From positions 33,971,324 through 34,035,323 of the forward strand of contig NC_030826.1 of assembly GCF_001704415.2 (NCBI RefSeq): a stretch of DNA of 64,000 bases. Reading direction: 5' to 3'. The notes below the pieces were generated by a model that was given only the letters and a program-made list of their open reading frames with translations, was not told the origin of the DNA and did no database searches. Both the position numbers and the translations under genes were made by a program. Position 1 is the stretch's first letter; each line of letters starts with the position of its first letter. Positions 1-11,214 of the stretch are shown here, piece after piece. This DNA is from Capra hircus (lineage: Eukaryota; Chordata; Mammalia; Artiodactyla; Bovidae).

Positions 1-169
1 GCCATTAACATTCACCACTGTGATTTGTTCTTCCTGCAGTAAAAGTGACACCTCGCAAGTGTCCTCATGGGCACTCAGATAAATTACATTTCCCAGTCTC
101 ATTCCAGTGGGACTGTGTGACGGTACTCTGGACAATGCAATGTGAGCAGAAGTAATTTACATCATTTTA

Positions 170-720
170 GGGCTTGGTCCATAAAACGCTCCAATCTCAC
201 AACAACATCAAAGAAAACCAGAGCCTGCCAGTAGCTAAAGTGGTAAAAGCAAATTTTACTCAGGAACTATTGGAGCAAGGGGAAGGAGGCCTCATCGTAA
301 GACTGGGCTCAACTCCCAATATGAAGAGGAAGCCATGGGAACACAAGGGTGGGGACCAGTGGATGGAGAATTATTAAGGAAGCACCAGGGATACAGAAGT
401 ATTCTGGCTAAACGAGATTTTTGCTGAAGGCAGGCAGGGCATCACCTCAGGCATCACCTGAGAGAAGAGAAGTTTGGTCAGATAACCAGGGTGGGTGATC
501 AAGGATGGGAAATTCTGGCCAAACTGACCTGGCAGGATTCTTGCTAAAACTAGACTCTTGGAGGACACGCCCAAGGATGGGGCCAAAGAGGATCAGAGGA
601 GCCTGGGTAAAGTTTGGTCAAGCAGAGAATCTTTGCCAATATTCCTTTGGATCCTTATTTTTAAACAGCAGCTATAATGAATACTTTGGGAACAGTTGTG
701 GAAACTTGAAAATAAACTGG
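170..720. repeat. Unclassified interspersed repeat, copy 1 (possibly LTR-like)
   Basis: No gene is recognisable. Short stretches resemble 24610-25030: a GAAATTCTGGCC followed by an AACTGACC-type block, a GCAGGATTCTTGCT block and an AGAGAATCTT block, in the same order. Two divergent copies in one window suggest an old interspersed repeat, perhaps an LTR. The family could not be named by eye. Bases 1-170 hold nothing I recognise. Confidence 0.35.
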
Positions 721-814
721 TTGTGAGGTGGTATTATAGAATTTTATATTTTCCTACATGTGATAATGACACTTTGGTTGCATAGGATATCCTTACATTT
801 AACAGATGCATGCC

Positions 815-1102
815 CGGGACTTCCTTGGTGGTCCTGTGGTTAAGTACCTGCCAGTACACAGACACGGGTTCAATCCCTACTCCAGGAACTAGATCCCACA
901 TGCCATGGGGCAACTAAGCCTATGTGCCACAACCACTGAGCCCTCACTCTAGAGCTGGAGAGCCGCAACTACTGAAGCTCGCTTGCCTAGAGCCTGTGCT
1001 CCACAACACAACAAGCCTGCATGCCACAACTAGAGTAGCCCTGGTCACCACAACTAGAGAAAGCCTGAGCACAGCAACAAAAACCCAGCCAAAAGAAAAG
1101 AG
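815..1102 (+). mobile_element. CHR-type tRNA-derived SINE
   Basis: It starts with the ACTTCCTTGGTGGTCC tRNA-like head and carries the repeated CCACAACTACTGAAG-style body typical of cetartiodactyl CHR SINEs. It is flanked by a perfect 11-bp target-site duplication, AGATGCATGCC, at 804-814 and 1103-1113, which fixes both ends. Confidence 0.85.
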
Positions 1103-1113
1103 AGATGCATGCC

Positions 1114-1960
1114 TAATTAGTTAGAGGTGAAAAGTCACACAAGACCACAGCAGTGGGTTTGGTTTAGGGCTGACATCCAAACTCACAATACTAACTGCTC
1201 ACGCAGCACCTAGCTGACTTAGAAAGGATGTGGAACAGGAAGTACAGCAGCACTCTATACAGCTCTCCATGGCTCTGATGACTGCATATGGGCTAGGTTC
1301 TAGCCCCAGAGGATTCAGCAAAGAGTACCCACTGGCTCTGTGGCTCCCTGCTTGTCTGGTGGCAATGTGACAGTAAGAGGTCACATGCATTCTTCAGCAG
1401 AGCTATGCCTGAAGTGACAAGTTACACCAGCAGCCAAGAACAGCAAGCCAAGAGGCAGCCTTCAACAGCAGTTGCACAGCACACACAGGTCCTACAGGAA
1501 CACCATCTGAGTTCAGACTACAAGTCAGCTCCTGGAGGAGGGATTCACAGCTGTGAAAGCTCTCCCTCTAGTCACGGATGTCTGCAACATTTGAAATCAC
1601 TGGACAAAAAGGTTAAATAAGACAAAACGGTTGACACTCGCTGAAGCCAGATAATGAGTTTATCAAACTATGCTTCAGTGCTTGAAAATTTTTATGATAG
1701 GAAATCAAAAGAAATAAAATCTAAAATGGAGGTGTTCACCACCTGCTTTCATTTCCTGTGTAGTTTACCGGTAAGTTAATTCCTTCTGTTTAAAGCTCCC
1801 TGCTCTCAAGTCATAGCGCAAATCTCCCCTCTTTTATGTAGCGCCCCTTCCCCACTCCGAATATAGGATCCGTCCCTCCCTCCAATCCAAGTGCTTATTT
1901 CCTCTGGACTCTTCCTGTTGCCTTCTTTCAGTTGCAGGGCACAGAAAAAGAAAAAAACGG
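1114..1960. other. Intergenic, nothing recognised
   Basis: Open frames here are short (under about 90 codons), and none looks like a known protein. I see no clear repeat family either. Confidence 0.5.
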
Positions 1961-1969
1961 AAACTCTGC

Positions 1970-2660
1970 CGCATAGCCAAATAATCCTAGATTCTATGTC
2001 AGGCAGGCTTGGACCCAGGGTTCCAAGCAGGCGGCCAGGCCCCCGCGGCTCTAGCCCTATCACATGGCTGTTGCTCCTCGGGGTGGCTTCCCTTTGCAGC
2101 CACTACAAGTTAGCAGCTACCAGCTCCTAGGCACGCTTCCTTCTGGAGGGACTTGCGGAAGCCTTTGCTGCAGCATGCTCAGCGAAAGTCCCAAGGCTTG
2201 CTCTCATTGGGCGGGCTTATCACATGCCCACCAATCAGGGAATGTCTGGCCCTGATTGGTGGGTCTGGGTCACATGCTCCACACCTGGCCCTGAGGCGAG
2301 TCAGCGATGTCAGCGACCCTCGAAGATTTGGAAGCAGGTGACTCTAGGAGGCAGGTGACTCTCGCTGGGGTTCCAACATCTGACAAATGAGGCCAGAAAT
2401 GCGGTGGAGGGTGGGGTGGGGGACCTGGTTGGTGACATGGTCCAGCCCACCTCAGAGGCCATTAAGGTGCTCGCTGGTTCTGAGTGGTTTTCGTCTTGTG
2501 AGTCCGCAGAATGATTTTTGGACGCCAAAGGGGCTGAATTTGTCTTCTGAGAGTCCTGGTGAACGCGCTTCCGTTCGGCTCAGCCCCGTCAGGAGCCGCG
2601 CCGCTGGGGCTGTAGTTCCAAGAGAGGCCGTACGGGGAAGATGGAGAGGCGAGAGGCAAG
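1970..2660. promoter_or_regulatory. Promoter-like GC-rich segment with CCAAT inverted repeat
   Basis: The segment is locally richer in GC and CpG than its surroundings. It contains a perfect 14-bp inverted repeat (2227-2240 and 2250-2263, 9-bp spacer) that places two CCAAT boxes in opposite orientation. It also contains three TCACATG E-boxes, near 2058, 2220 and 2270. A GTCAGCGA motif recurs near 2298-2315. No coding exon could be assigned on either strand. It may be the promoter of the next gene to the left, or an enhancer; which gene is unknown. Confidence 0.45.
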
Positions 2661-2664
2661 ACTC

Positions 2665-3296
2665 CATTCAGTCCTTTCAGTTCAGTTCAGGTGCTCAGTT
2701 CAGTTCAGTTCAGTCGCTCAGTCGTGTCGGACTCTTTGCGACCCCATGAATCGCAGCACGCCAGGCCTCCCTGTCCATCACCAACTCCCGGAGTTCACGC
2801 AGACTCACGTCCATCGAGTCAGTGATGCCATCCAGCCATCTCATCCTCTGTCGTCCCCGTCTCCTGCCCTCAATCCCTCCCAGCATCAGAGTCTTTTCCA
2901 ATGAGTCAACTTCGCATGAGGTGGCCAAAGTACTGGAGTTTCAGCTTTAGCATCATTCCTTCCAAAGAAATCCCAGGGCTAATCTCCTTTAGAATGGACT
3001 GGTTGGATCTCCTTGCAGTCCAAGGGACTCTCAAGAATCTTCTCCAACACCACAGTTCAAAAGCATCAATTCTTCGGCCCTCAGCCTTCTTCACAGTCCA
3101 ACTCTCACATCCATACATGACTACTGGAAAAACCATAGCCTTGACTAGATGGACCTTAGTTGGCAAAGTAATGTCTCTGCTTTTGAATATGCTATCTAGG
3201 TTGGTCATAACTTTTCTTCCAAGGAGGTGTTCAGTCATGTCTTTTCGCGACCCTGTGGACAGCAGCACGCCAGGCTTCCCTGTCCATAACCAAGTC
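2665..3296 (-). mobile_element. BovB LINE 3' fragments
   Basis: Read on the minus strand, this encodes the C-terminal part of the BovB ORF (VKKAE, FELWCWRR, GHLMR and RQRMRWLDGI are legible) and ends in the BovB 3' tail. The tail appears here as (TTCAG)n near 2673-2715. A second short BovB 3' end in the same orientation follows at about 3230-3296. Both are 5'-truncated. Confidence 0.85.
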
Positions 3297-3539
3297 AGTC
3301 CTTTGGGTTTTGCTCTTTAACTGTATATGGAAAAGCACCTCGTGCAGTCGATGAGTCCTCACAAACTGGACAAATCTGCGAGGCCAGCGACCGAGGCCTC
3401 AGGAGCCCCCTGATGCCGCCCATGCTCCCCTGACTCACAGTGTGTCGTTTACACTGGCACCACTCTACAGTATGGACTCCCTTGTGAGCTTCCCCTGCGC
3501 TGTGTGTGTTTCCATGTGAACACATTTTTTCTCAGGTTC

Positions 3540-3845
3540 TGTGGTCCCCGCGTTCATTTGTCTGCTCTAGTGTTGATGGGCATCTGGGCAATTTCTGGTT
3601 TGGGCCAATATGAATAAAAAATGCTGCTGGAAACCTTTCACATATGTTTCAGTGGACACATATATATGCACTTTTGTTGGGTGTACACCTGTGAATGGGA
3701 TTGCTGGGCCATAAGTTGTATACATTTTTTAGTGTCAATGGATACTGATTGCCACACCCTTTCAAGGAGGCTGAGCAGATTTGCCCTCAGGGTCCAGTTG
3801 CACTGGGTACTCTCTGTCTTTTCCTTGTTAGCCATTCAAGTTCAA
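3540..3845 (-). mobile_element. Old L1 (L1M-type) fragment
   Basis: Text such as GGGATTGCTGGGCCATAAGT and the neighbouring TTGATGGGCATCTGG is the antisense of mammalian L1 3' sequence. Heavily diverged. Confidence 0.6.
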
Positions 3846-3847
3846 TA

Positions 3848-3990
3848 GGGTTTTCTTTTTTGAGGGGGCAGTAATATTTATTTGGTCACATCAGGTCTTG
3901 GTTGTGACATGTGGGATCTAGTTCCCTGGTCAGGAATCGAACTTGGACTCCCTACATTGGGAGCCACTGGACCACCAAGGAAGTCCCTCA
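3848..3990 (-). mobile_element. CHR-type SINE fragment
   Basis: The antisense tRNA-like head (CCACCAAGGAAGTCCC) ends the element at about 3988, preceded by GGATCTAGTTCCCTGG. The copy lacks much of the body. Confidence 0.7.
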
Positions 3991-4169
3991 ATAGGTTTTT
4001 TAAAAACAGCTTGATTGAATTGACATACTGTAAAATTCACCTGTTTTTATGTGTACAAATCAATGCTTGTAAGTAAACTTGTGCAATCACCAGAGTGAAT
4101 CAATTATGGAACATTTCCATCATTCCTAGACCCCTCATGCCCTGTTTAGTTTGTTTTTTAACCTTGTTT

Positions 4170-4260
4170 TCTTCAACAGTCTTTGGGCACTTGTCTGGTG
4201 CCAGGCACTTTTCTAGGCGATATGAATAACTGAAAAATCAGGAAAACCTAGTCCTTGCAG
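4170..4260 (+). repeat. Ancient L2/MIR-like fragment
   Basis: GTGCCAGGCACTTTTCTAGGCG followed by CCTTGCAGCC-type text matches the widespread ancient mammalian repeat of that form. Low-confidence family assignment. Confidence 0.4.
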
Positions 4261-5285
4261 CCTAGAGAGAGTCAGACATAACCTGATTGCTGTAATCTTG
4301 GGGAGGTACAGAGTAGCGTGGGACGTGCAGTGACCCAGAAAGTGACAAGGGTTTCTGACACTTTAACTGCAAATGTGGGGAGGGAGCAGGGGCAAAGTGT
4401 AAGACAACAGGGAAGGGACATCAGCTTGACCACCACCTGGGACAATGACCTTCCAAAGAAGAGCTCATCCTTCCAAACCTTGGGGGTTTTCCCAACCACA
4501 GGGTTGGATAGGAGTCTCTGCCCTTTACCCCCAGAACCTCCTGGGCTTCGATACAGGTCTGCCTCCCTCCTGGACTGAGGGCAGCGAGGACAGGGTCTTG
4601 ACTTTCTTCACTATGTGCCACAAGCTGGGGGGCCTAAGGTGACAGACATGTATTCTCTCACAGTGCTGAAGGCTCAAAGTCAGAAGCCAAGGCGTGGGCA
4701 AGGCTCTCCTTCCTCTGAAGCCAGCAGGGAGGTCCTCTCGCCTCTGCTCGCTGTGACGGTACCAGCAGTCCATCGTGACCCTTGACTTGTAGCTGTATCA
4801 CTCCAGTCTCTACCTTCTCATCACAGGGAGCTTCTGTGTGTGCATCTCTGTGTTTCTGCTGTTCTTCTGAGGAACCAGTCATATTGGATTTAGGGCTCCC
4901 CTAACCCAGTATAACTTAATCTTAACCAAGTACACCTGCAAAGACACTGTTTCCAGATAAAGTCACATGTGAGATTTCAGAGAAACAGGAATTTGGGGAG
5001 GGGCCACTATGCAGCCAACACAGTGCTCAGAAAACCTGTTGGAAGATGCCTGCCTTTCCTCGTACTCTGAGCTAGCACTCACTGTGGAGCCTGCTGCTGG
5101 CTTTGGTGTGAAAATCACCTTGATGGAGTTGGGGTGGGGGTCCAGGAAGTCTGTTAGATCATATCTCCTGGGTGTTCAATCTGTTTTCCTCTAGAATCAG
5201 CTCCTGTGGGTGCACCCAGACCAGCCCCCCTTGGGAGGGCCAGGCCCTGGACACATAGAGTCACTACACCCCAGGTCCCCTTGCC
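4261..5285. other. Intergenic, nothing recognised
   Basis: Only short, unrelated open frames. No conserved protein or known repeat was recognised. Confidence 0.45.
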
Positions 5286-5484
5286 TTTTCATTTCAAACA
5301 CTTTTAAAGTACACTAATAACACATGGTGATTTTTATAAACTTAAAAAACTTTTCTTTGTTTTCCTTTCAAACATTTCATTGTGTATAATGCATGGTGAT
5401 ATTTTAAAAACTTCTTTAAACCTAATTTTTTGTTTCATTTTTCACTTCAAACATTTTTTTTAAATAGTCAAATAATGCATAGTG
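5286..5484. repeat. Degenerate tandem repeat, about 75 bp x 2.6
   Basis: Three imperfect units start near 5286, 5360 and 5438. Each opens with a TTTCAnTTCAAACA-like block and, further on, has an ATAATGCATGGTGAT-like block (ACACATGGTGAT, AATGCATGGTGAT, AATGCATAGTG). The stretch is very AT-rich. Confidence 0.6.
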
Positions 5485-5489
5485 TTGTA

Positions 5490-6155
5490 AAAGGAAAACA
5501 AGTGCAAGGAAATAGCCCCCAAAGAGAGCTGTTGCCAACCCCAGGATCTGTTATTTCCATCTTACATCTCCTGATTTTCAACTAGTCAGGTTGTCACCTG
5601 GAGTAGAGGCCACACTTCCCAGTTCCCAGATGGTGAGGGAGGCCACATGACTAAGTTCTGGCCAGCGGGATGAAGTGCAAGTGTTACATGTCAGTTTCTA
5701 GAAAGTTCTCTCAAACAACAGCTCATGGGTGCCCTTTGCCCTTTCTTGTCTGTTGCTTAGAAATCAGATGTAGTGCTGGAGTGCCTTCTTGGAGCATGAA
5801 GTTAGGGTTGCACCCCGGGGATGAGAGAGCAGAAACTGATGAGTCAGCCTGAATCATGGTTGTCTGTGGAGACACCATAGCAGCCAGGGCTGTCCTTACT
5901 TTTGGACTTAGATGTGTGAGACACACCAGCTTCTGTCTGTGGTTGTGTACCGGATCGCCAGGGGTGGACTAAAGCCACATGCGTGTATTATCTCACAGTG
6001 CTGGAGGCCAGAAGTTTGAACTCAGCATCGCTGGGCCATGTCTGGGAATCAGCAGGGCCTCCCTGCCTCCAGAGGCTTTAAGGGAGAATCTGCCCCTGGC
6101 CTCTGCCAGCATCTGGGAGCAGCAGCCTTTCTTGGACTGTGATCGCATCACTCTG
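5490..6155. other. Intergenic, nothing recognised
   Basis: No recognisable coding sequence. The longest open frame here runs on into the BovB fragment that follows. Confidence 0.45.
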
Positions 6156-6347
6156 ATCTCTGCCTTGGAGACCCTGATGCTGGGAAAGACTGGGAGGATG
6201 AGAAGGGGGCAGTGGAGGATGAGAAAGTTGGATGGCATCGATGGACAGGAGTTTGAACAAATCCAGGGAGATAGTGAAGGACAGGGAAGCCTGGCATGCT
6301 GCAGTCCGTGGGGTTGCAGAGTCAGACACGACTTAGCAACTGAACAA
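6156..6347 (+). mobile_element. BovB LINE 3' end fragment
   Basis: The sense 3' end of BovB: GAGACCCTGATGCTGGGAAAG, then a GATGGCATCGATGGAC block, then GACACGACTTAGCAACTGA. It is strongly diverged and 5'-truncated. Confidence 0.75.
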
Positions 6348-6506
6348 CATGCTGCCAACTTTGTGTATATGTGTATAATCTCCCCCTGGCTCCCACTCAG
6401 AAAGATATATGTGACTACATTAAGGGTCCACATATATAATCCAGGAAAATTTCTTCGTCTCAACATCCTTGACTTGATCATATCCGCTGAGACCCTTTTA
6501 CCAAGT

Positions 6507-6652
6507 GAAAGTGAAATTGCTTAGTTGTGTCCAACTCTTTGTGACCCCATGGAATGTAGCCTACCAGTCTCCTCAGTCTAGGAGGAGTTTTCCTGGCAAG
6601 AATGGAAAACTTGGAATTTTCCAGGCAAGAATACTGGAGTGGGTTGCCATTT
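6507..6652 (-). mobile_element. BovA-type SINE with internal duplication
   Basis: Antisense Bov-A text (TTGTGTCCAACTCTTTGTG, ACTGGAGTGGGTTGCC). It is flanked by a perfect 12-bp target-site duplication, CTTTTACCAAGT, at 6495-6506 and 6653-6664. A TTTTCCTGGCAAGAATGG block is repeated imperfectly inside the element. Confidence 0.85.
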
Positions 6653-6664
6653 CTTTTACCAAGT

Positions 6665-7685
6665 AAGGGAATATTTACAGGCTCCAGGGATGAAGACTTG
6701 ATGTCTTTGGGGAGCAGTGTCCAGCCACTATTGTTCATGTCTCTGTTACTTTGTGCTGAGAGGAAAGCCCAGTGAACAGACAAGAATACATGGAAAGGAA
6801 TGTTCTGGGCAGCATTATGTGTTATAACTGAAGATTGGAAATGACATCCATGATCAGCTGACTTTGGAGAATGTAGATTAATGGTCTAGTGTCATGGGAC
6901 CTTATACAGTAATGAAAAGGAAGCATTTATCAGCACGGCTAAGACCCCTGCAGAACGCTGTGCTGAGCTCTGTGCTGGAGCTTGAGGGCCCAGCCCTTCC
7001 CCGTATGAGCCCCCAGTCCAGAACCAGTCATGACAGCATAGCGTAGGCACAGCAGCAGTGTCCTGGACCTCTGATTGAGCTGGGAGGTTTGGATATTGGG
7101 GGATAATTAGGTTTGTACCAGATGGGCTTGGGGGGGCGCTTCCAAATGAGGAGAATTCCAGGTGCAAAGGCTTAGCTGTAGATTGGCCGTGGCCATGTGA
7201 GATGAGAGAGGGGAGCAGAGGTGGTGGGGTGTTGACAGGCTTAGGCAGCAGAGACCTACCAAGAGGGGCTGCTTGGCCCAAGTGATGGAGTGCTGTGTCA
7301 GGCTCGCCCCCTCGTGTCAGCATCCTCCCTGACCATCGGCAGTCACCAGGGTGACAACCCCTCTCATTCAGTCCAGGGTGGAAAGACATTTCCGCAGCCA
7401 GGAAGGATAGTCCTGGATCTTCCCTGCATGCAGCTGTTCCCCGTGCAGCAACTCAGTGACTCCCCACCCTTCTCTGCACCGCTCTGCATCCTGGGAGCTA
7501 CACTGGTGAATTCTTGCATTTTTGGTTTGTAACTTCTCTCCTTTTTATTCTCTGAAAAGACAACTACATCAGGCAATAGTTAGCAATCTATGCAGGTGGG
7601 TATATCATGTACAAAGATGTACTTTGTGACAGTAACAGCATGAAGGAGGGGGAGGATGCAGCTGGTGAGGAGCAAAGTTTTACTA
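6665..7685. other. Intergenic, nothing recognised
   Basis: A 165-codon minus-strand frame (7389-6892) has no recognisable domain, and the stretch shows no splice structure that would support it. Confidence 0.45.
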
Positions 7686-7689
7686 AACC

Positions 7690-8034
7690 ATTGAAATGAA
7701 CACTAATCTTGAAAACATTATGTAACATGAAAGAAGACAGACAGGAAAGGCAACATATTTTATTAATTTAAGTGAAATGTGCAGAACAGGCAAATCCATA
7801 GCTATAGAAAGCAGATTAGTGGTTGCTAGATATTGGGTTTGTGGGTGTTGGAGGGGGTGAGGAGTGGGGATTACTACTAACTCCTTTTGGGAATCATGAA
7901 AATGTTCTGAGGTTGAATCGTGGTGAGGGTTGCATAACCTTGTGAACCTACTGAAAACCACTGCATTTTATGCTTTAGGATAGTGAATTTTACAGTATAC
8001 AGATTATTTCTCGATTTTTTCAAAAAGAAAAACG
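7690..8034 (+). mobile_element. Old L1 3' fragment
   Basis: GCAGATTAGTGGTTGCTAG, the GGGATTACTACTAACT block and TTTTATGCTTTAGGATAGTG are diverged sense L1 3' end text. It is the host sequence for the younger L1 insertion that follows. Confidence 0.55.
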
Positions 8035-8051
8035 AAAACTTTACCACCCTG

Positions 8052-8525
8052 GTATTGCTCAGCCATTAAAAAAAGTGAAACAATGCCATTTGCAGCAACA
8101 TGGATGGACTTGAGAGTGTCATACTGAGTGACATAAGTCAGATAGAGGAGGAATAGCATATGACATCTCTTATATGTGGAATCTAAAAAGAAGTGATACA
8201 AATGAATTTGCTTACAAAGCAGAGACTCACAGACTTAGAAAATGAACTTATGGTTGCTGGGGTTGGGGAAGGATAGTTAGGGAGTTTGGGAAGGTCATGT
8301 ACACACTACTATATTCAAAATGAGAAATCAACAAGGACCTTTTGTATAGCACATAAAACTCTGCTCAGTGTTATGTGGCAGCCTGGATGGGAGGGGGAGT
8401 TTGAGGAAAAATGGATACATGTATATGTATGGCTGAGTTCCTTTGCTGTTCACCTGAAACTACCACAACATTGTTAATCAGTTATATCTCAATACACAAT
8501 AAAAGCTTTAAAGTTTGGGGAAGAA
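8052..8525 (+). mobile_element. L1-BT-type LINE, 5'-truncated insertion
   Basis: A sense L1 3' end: CATGGATGGACTTGAGAGTG, then CACCTGAAACTACCACAACA, then an AATAAAAGC signal near the end. A perfect 17-bp target-site duplication, AAAACTTTACCACCCTG, lies at 8035-8051 and 8526-8542. The insertion is about 470 bp and relatively young. Confidence 0.9.
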
Positions 8526-8542
8526 AAAACTTTACCACCCTG

Positions 8543-9321
8543 TAGGTCGCAATAGGAATGTACTTAGAGACAAGAAATAGACAAAAACAAACGGAGTTTG
8601 CCTACAAAAGGAAGCCAGAGCAGCTGTGCCCAGGTGTCCACTCCAAGTCGTGGCAGGGCTGCCTGGAGCGTGGAATGTAAATGTGACTGGAGGTCAGGCT
8701 GCTGTGCAGATTTGGATTCTAAGGGTATAGTTCAGAGAACCTAACTTTCTCATGCCCTTTCAGGTGGTGCTGGCACTGCTGGTCTTAGGACCAAACTTGC
8801 TGTAGCAAGGCAGTGCTGGTTATCTCCTGCTATGTCACCTTTACAAAACCTAGAGCCGTGAAAAACAATTGTTTCCATGTCACGGTTCTGCGAGTCAACT
8901 GGGCTCAGCTGGATGGTTTTTCCATGGAGGATCTCTCTTGCAGTTGTAGTCAGACAGATGGTGACTGGGGCTGGAATGTTCCTAAGGCTGCTCACCTGGG
9001 TTCACCTGTCTGGTGCTCCGACTGGGATGGCTACAACCACCAGAGACTAGACAGGCCTTGACCTCTCTCTATGCAACCTTTCCACGTGGCTACTTTTCCA
9101 CATTCCTTAGAGTAGTCTTCCCTGTGACATGGCAGATAGATTTTTCCAGAATAAGTGTTCTAAGACACAGAAAGTGGAAACTTCAGGGTTCTTGTCTCCT
9201 GAGCCTAGAAATGGGTACATCATCATCATTCTTTGGTGTTCTAATGGTTGAAGTAGTTGCAGGGCCCACTCGAGTTGAAGGAGAGATCACATAACTCCTC
9301 AGTGAGAGGGGTTTTAAAGAG
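8543..9321. other. Intergenic, nothing recognised
   Basis: No recognisable protein, RNA gene or repeat. Confidence 0.4.
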
Positions 9322-9336
9322 ATTTGGGGCATTTTT

Positions 9337-9569
9337 TGGACTTCCCTGGCGGTACCATGGATAAGAATCCGCCTGCCAATGCAGAGAACACAGGTTCCAT
9401 CCTTGGTCAGGGAAGATGCCACATACCACAGAGCAGCTAAGCCCGAGCGCCACAACTACTGAGCCTCGCTCTAGAGCCTGTGCTTGGCAACAAGAGAAGC
9501 CATTGCTCACCACAAGAGAAAGTCAGAGTGCAGCAATGAAACGCAGCGCAGCCATAAATAAAGAAAGAA
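9337..9569 (+). mobile_element. CHR-type SINE
   Basis: tRNA-like head GGACTTCCCTGGCGG and the CACAACTACTGAGCC body. The insertion duplicated an ATTTGGGGCATTTTT-like site (9322-9336 and about 9570-9585, one base different). Confidence 0.85.
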
Positions 9570-9585
9570 ATTTGGGGCCATTTTT

Positions 9586-10190
9586 AATCCTCCGAAAAGG
9601 TTCTGATAGGTTCCCTTGACAAGGGCTGGTAGCTACACTGCTCCCTCTTGAGTCTTTGTACCGTCATGACAGTTTCCCTGCTACCTGGCTTGGTTGTAGA
9701 TCTAGGCTGTGAGATTTTGGTGTGCTTTCCTGGTTGAACTGTTTTTATGTAGGAATTTGGGGATATTTAAATACTACACTAACATTGCCACCATCATCCA
9801 GGACTCTTCCCTCTGGGCTTTAGTTTGGATCTGCATATTTTTTCATTCCTGATACAGGTCGTCACTCAGTGTGGGAGCCACAGGGCTCATAAAGACTGTA
9901 GGAATGTTCTGGCCAGTGAACCCTCATCTGCCTTTGGCTATGTGACCTCAAGTGGCTTGAACTTTCCAAGCTTTTTTCATTAAAAAGTGAAAATGCTCAC
10001 TTTGAGGAGATGTATTTAGAGATAGCAGATAAAGGCATTCAGCACGTATTAGACAGTAAAGAGTAAATATGAGAAAAATAAAAAATAAGACCGTTGTCAA
10101 CAGATTGGAGAGAAAAACAAAGAAAAATTGGAGGTGTGGGCGGGATGGTAAGTTGAGCCAATCCTTCTGGAGTAACTGGTAATATTTAAC
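9586..10190. other. Intergenic, nothing recognised
   Basis: No gene or repeat recognised. Confidence 0.4.
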
Positions 10191-10360
10191 AAGAGCTGGG
10201 CAGCTGTTCTTTGCTTTGGCCTGGAAATTCCCCATCTGGGAATATATTCCAAGGAAATGATTCCCCAGGGGAAGATATGCAGTTTTTCTGCAGATGTTTT
10301 TAATAGCACTATTCATGATAGGAAGTAATTGGAAAGAAAACAAGTGACTAATTTAAAAAG
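10190..10360 (+). mobile_element. Possible old L1 fragment
   Basis: The TGGGAATATATTCCAAGG block and AATAGCACTATTCATGATAG resemble L1 ORF2-to-3' sequence (AGCACTATTCACAATAGC in younger copies). Weak. Confidence 0.35.
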
Positions 10361-11210
10361 TCTTGAAAAAGCAAAGGAAGAGAGCATGACAGCAACAGAA
10401 AATAGAAGTATAGGGAGTTCAAGGGACCAGCCCCTCCATGGAGCAACCATTAAGCAAAAATCAACAGAACTAACTTATTTTGGAACTCTGGAATCCAACC
10501 AAGTGCTTACAGCAACCAGGGGAGTGCTTAATGAAGGCGGGGGTGGGGGTTAAGTTTCAGTATGAGGGGATTGTGGTGTTTTTGCTTCCCTTATTGCCAC
10601 AGGTGGCTGTGGAAACCACAGCCCGTGTTCCTGGTGTGGCCTGTTGGGTAAAGGGTCAGTGTGGACTTTGTTCTTAAACACTGTCCTGGAATGTTTTAAC
10701 CAGTTTGGCAGTTCCCTAAGGTCCTGGTGCCAAGATATCTCTTGATTTTGCCCGCATCAGGTTAAATCCATTTTCCTGGAAGTGACAGTCAAAAGCATTT
10801 ACAGATATAGAGTCCCCTAAGCCATCTGGGGCAAGGGTGAGTGGACAAAATGGCAGCAGATGGACTGAAAGGCCTGGGAGGAAGGGGGCTGAGGAGAAAG
10901 ATGGTGGATGGGATAAGGCTTTGAAGGACTGAGGCATGTATGAGGGTATTTGGACTACAAAGAGCATGCCCAGGGCCAGATGCATACACAGAAAAGATCT
11001 CCCAGGGTCCTAGGCTTACAAATCTAGTGGACCCTTGGGCTCTGCATAAGCAGAAGATGAAGTAAAGTCCTAGGTGGCCTGGCCAAGGTTGTAGGAGCAT
11101 CCAGCTCAGATCCAGTCTGCACAGATTGGGAGGAGGATTGTTTATTCTCCTTGGCTCCAGGCATTTATGAAAATCTCTGTCCACTGACATAATAGAACAG
11201 AGAGTTCAGT
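10361..11210. other. Intergenic, nothing recognised
   Basis: Only short open frames on both strands. No known domain. Confidence 0.4.
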
Positions 11211-11214
11211 CATG

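Noticed and set aside
1..2660. Assigning the left-edge promoter-like segment to a named neighbour such as DHRS7B
   Set aside because: That gene lies beside SHMT1 in rodents as I recall, but no exon of it could be read here on either strand.
2387..2749. A 120-codon frame in the promoter-like segment
   Set aside because: It runs into the BovB tail and has no known similarity or splice support.
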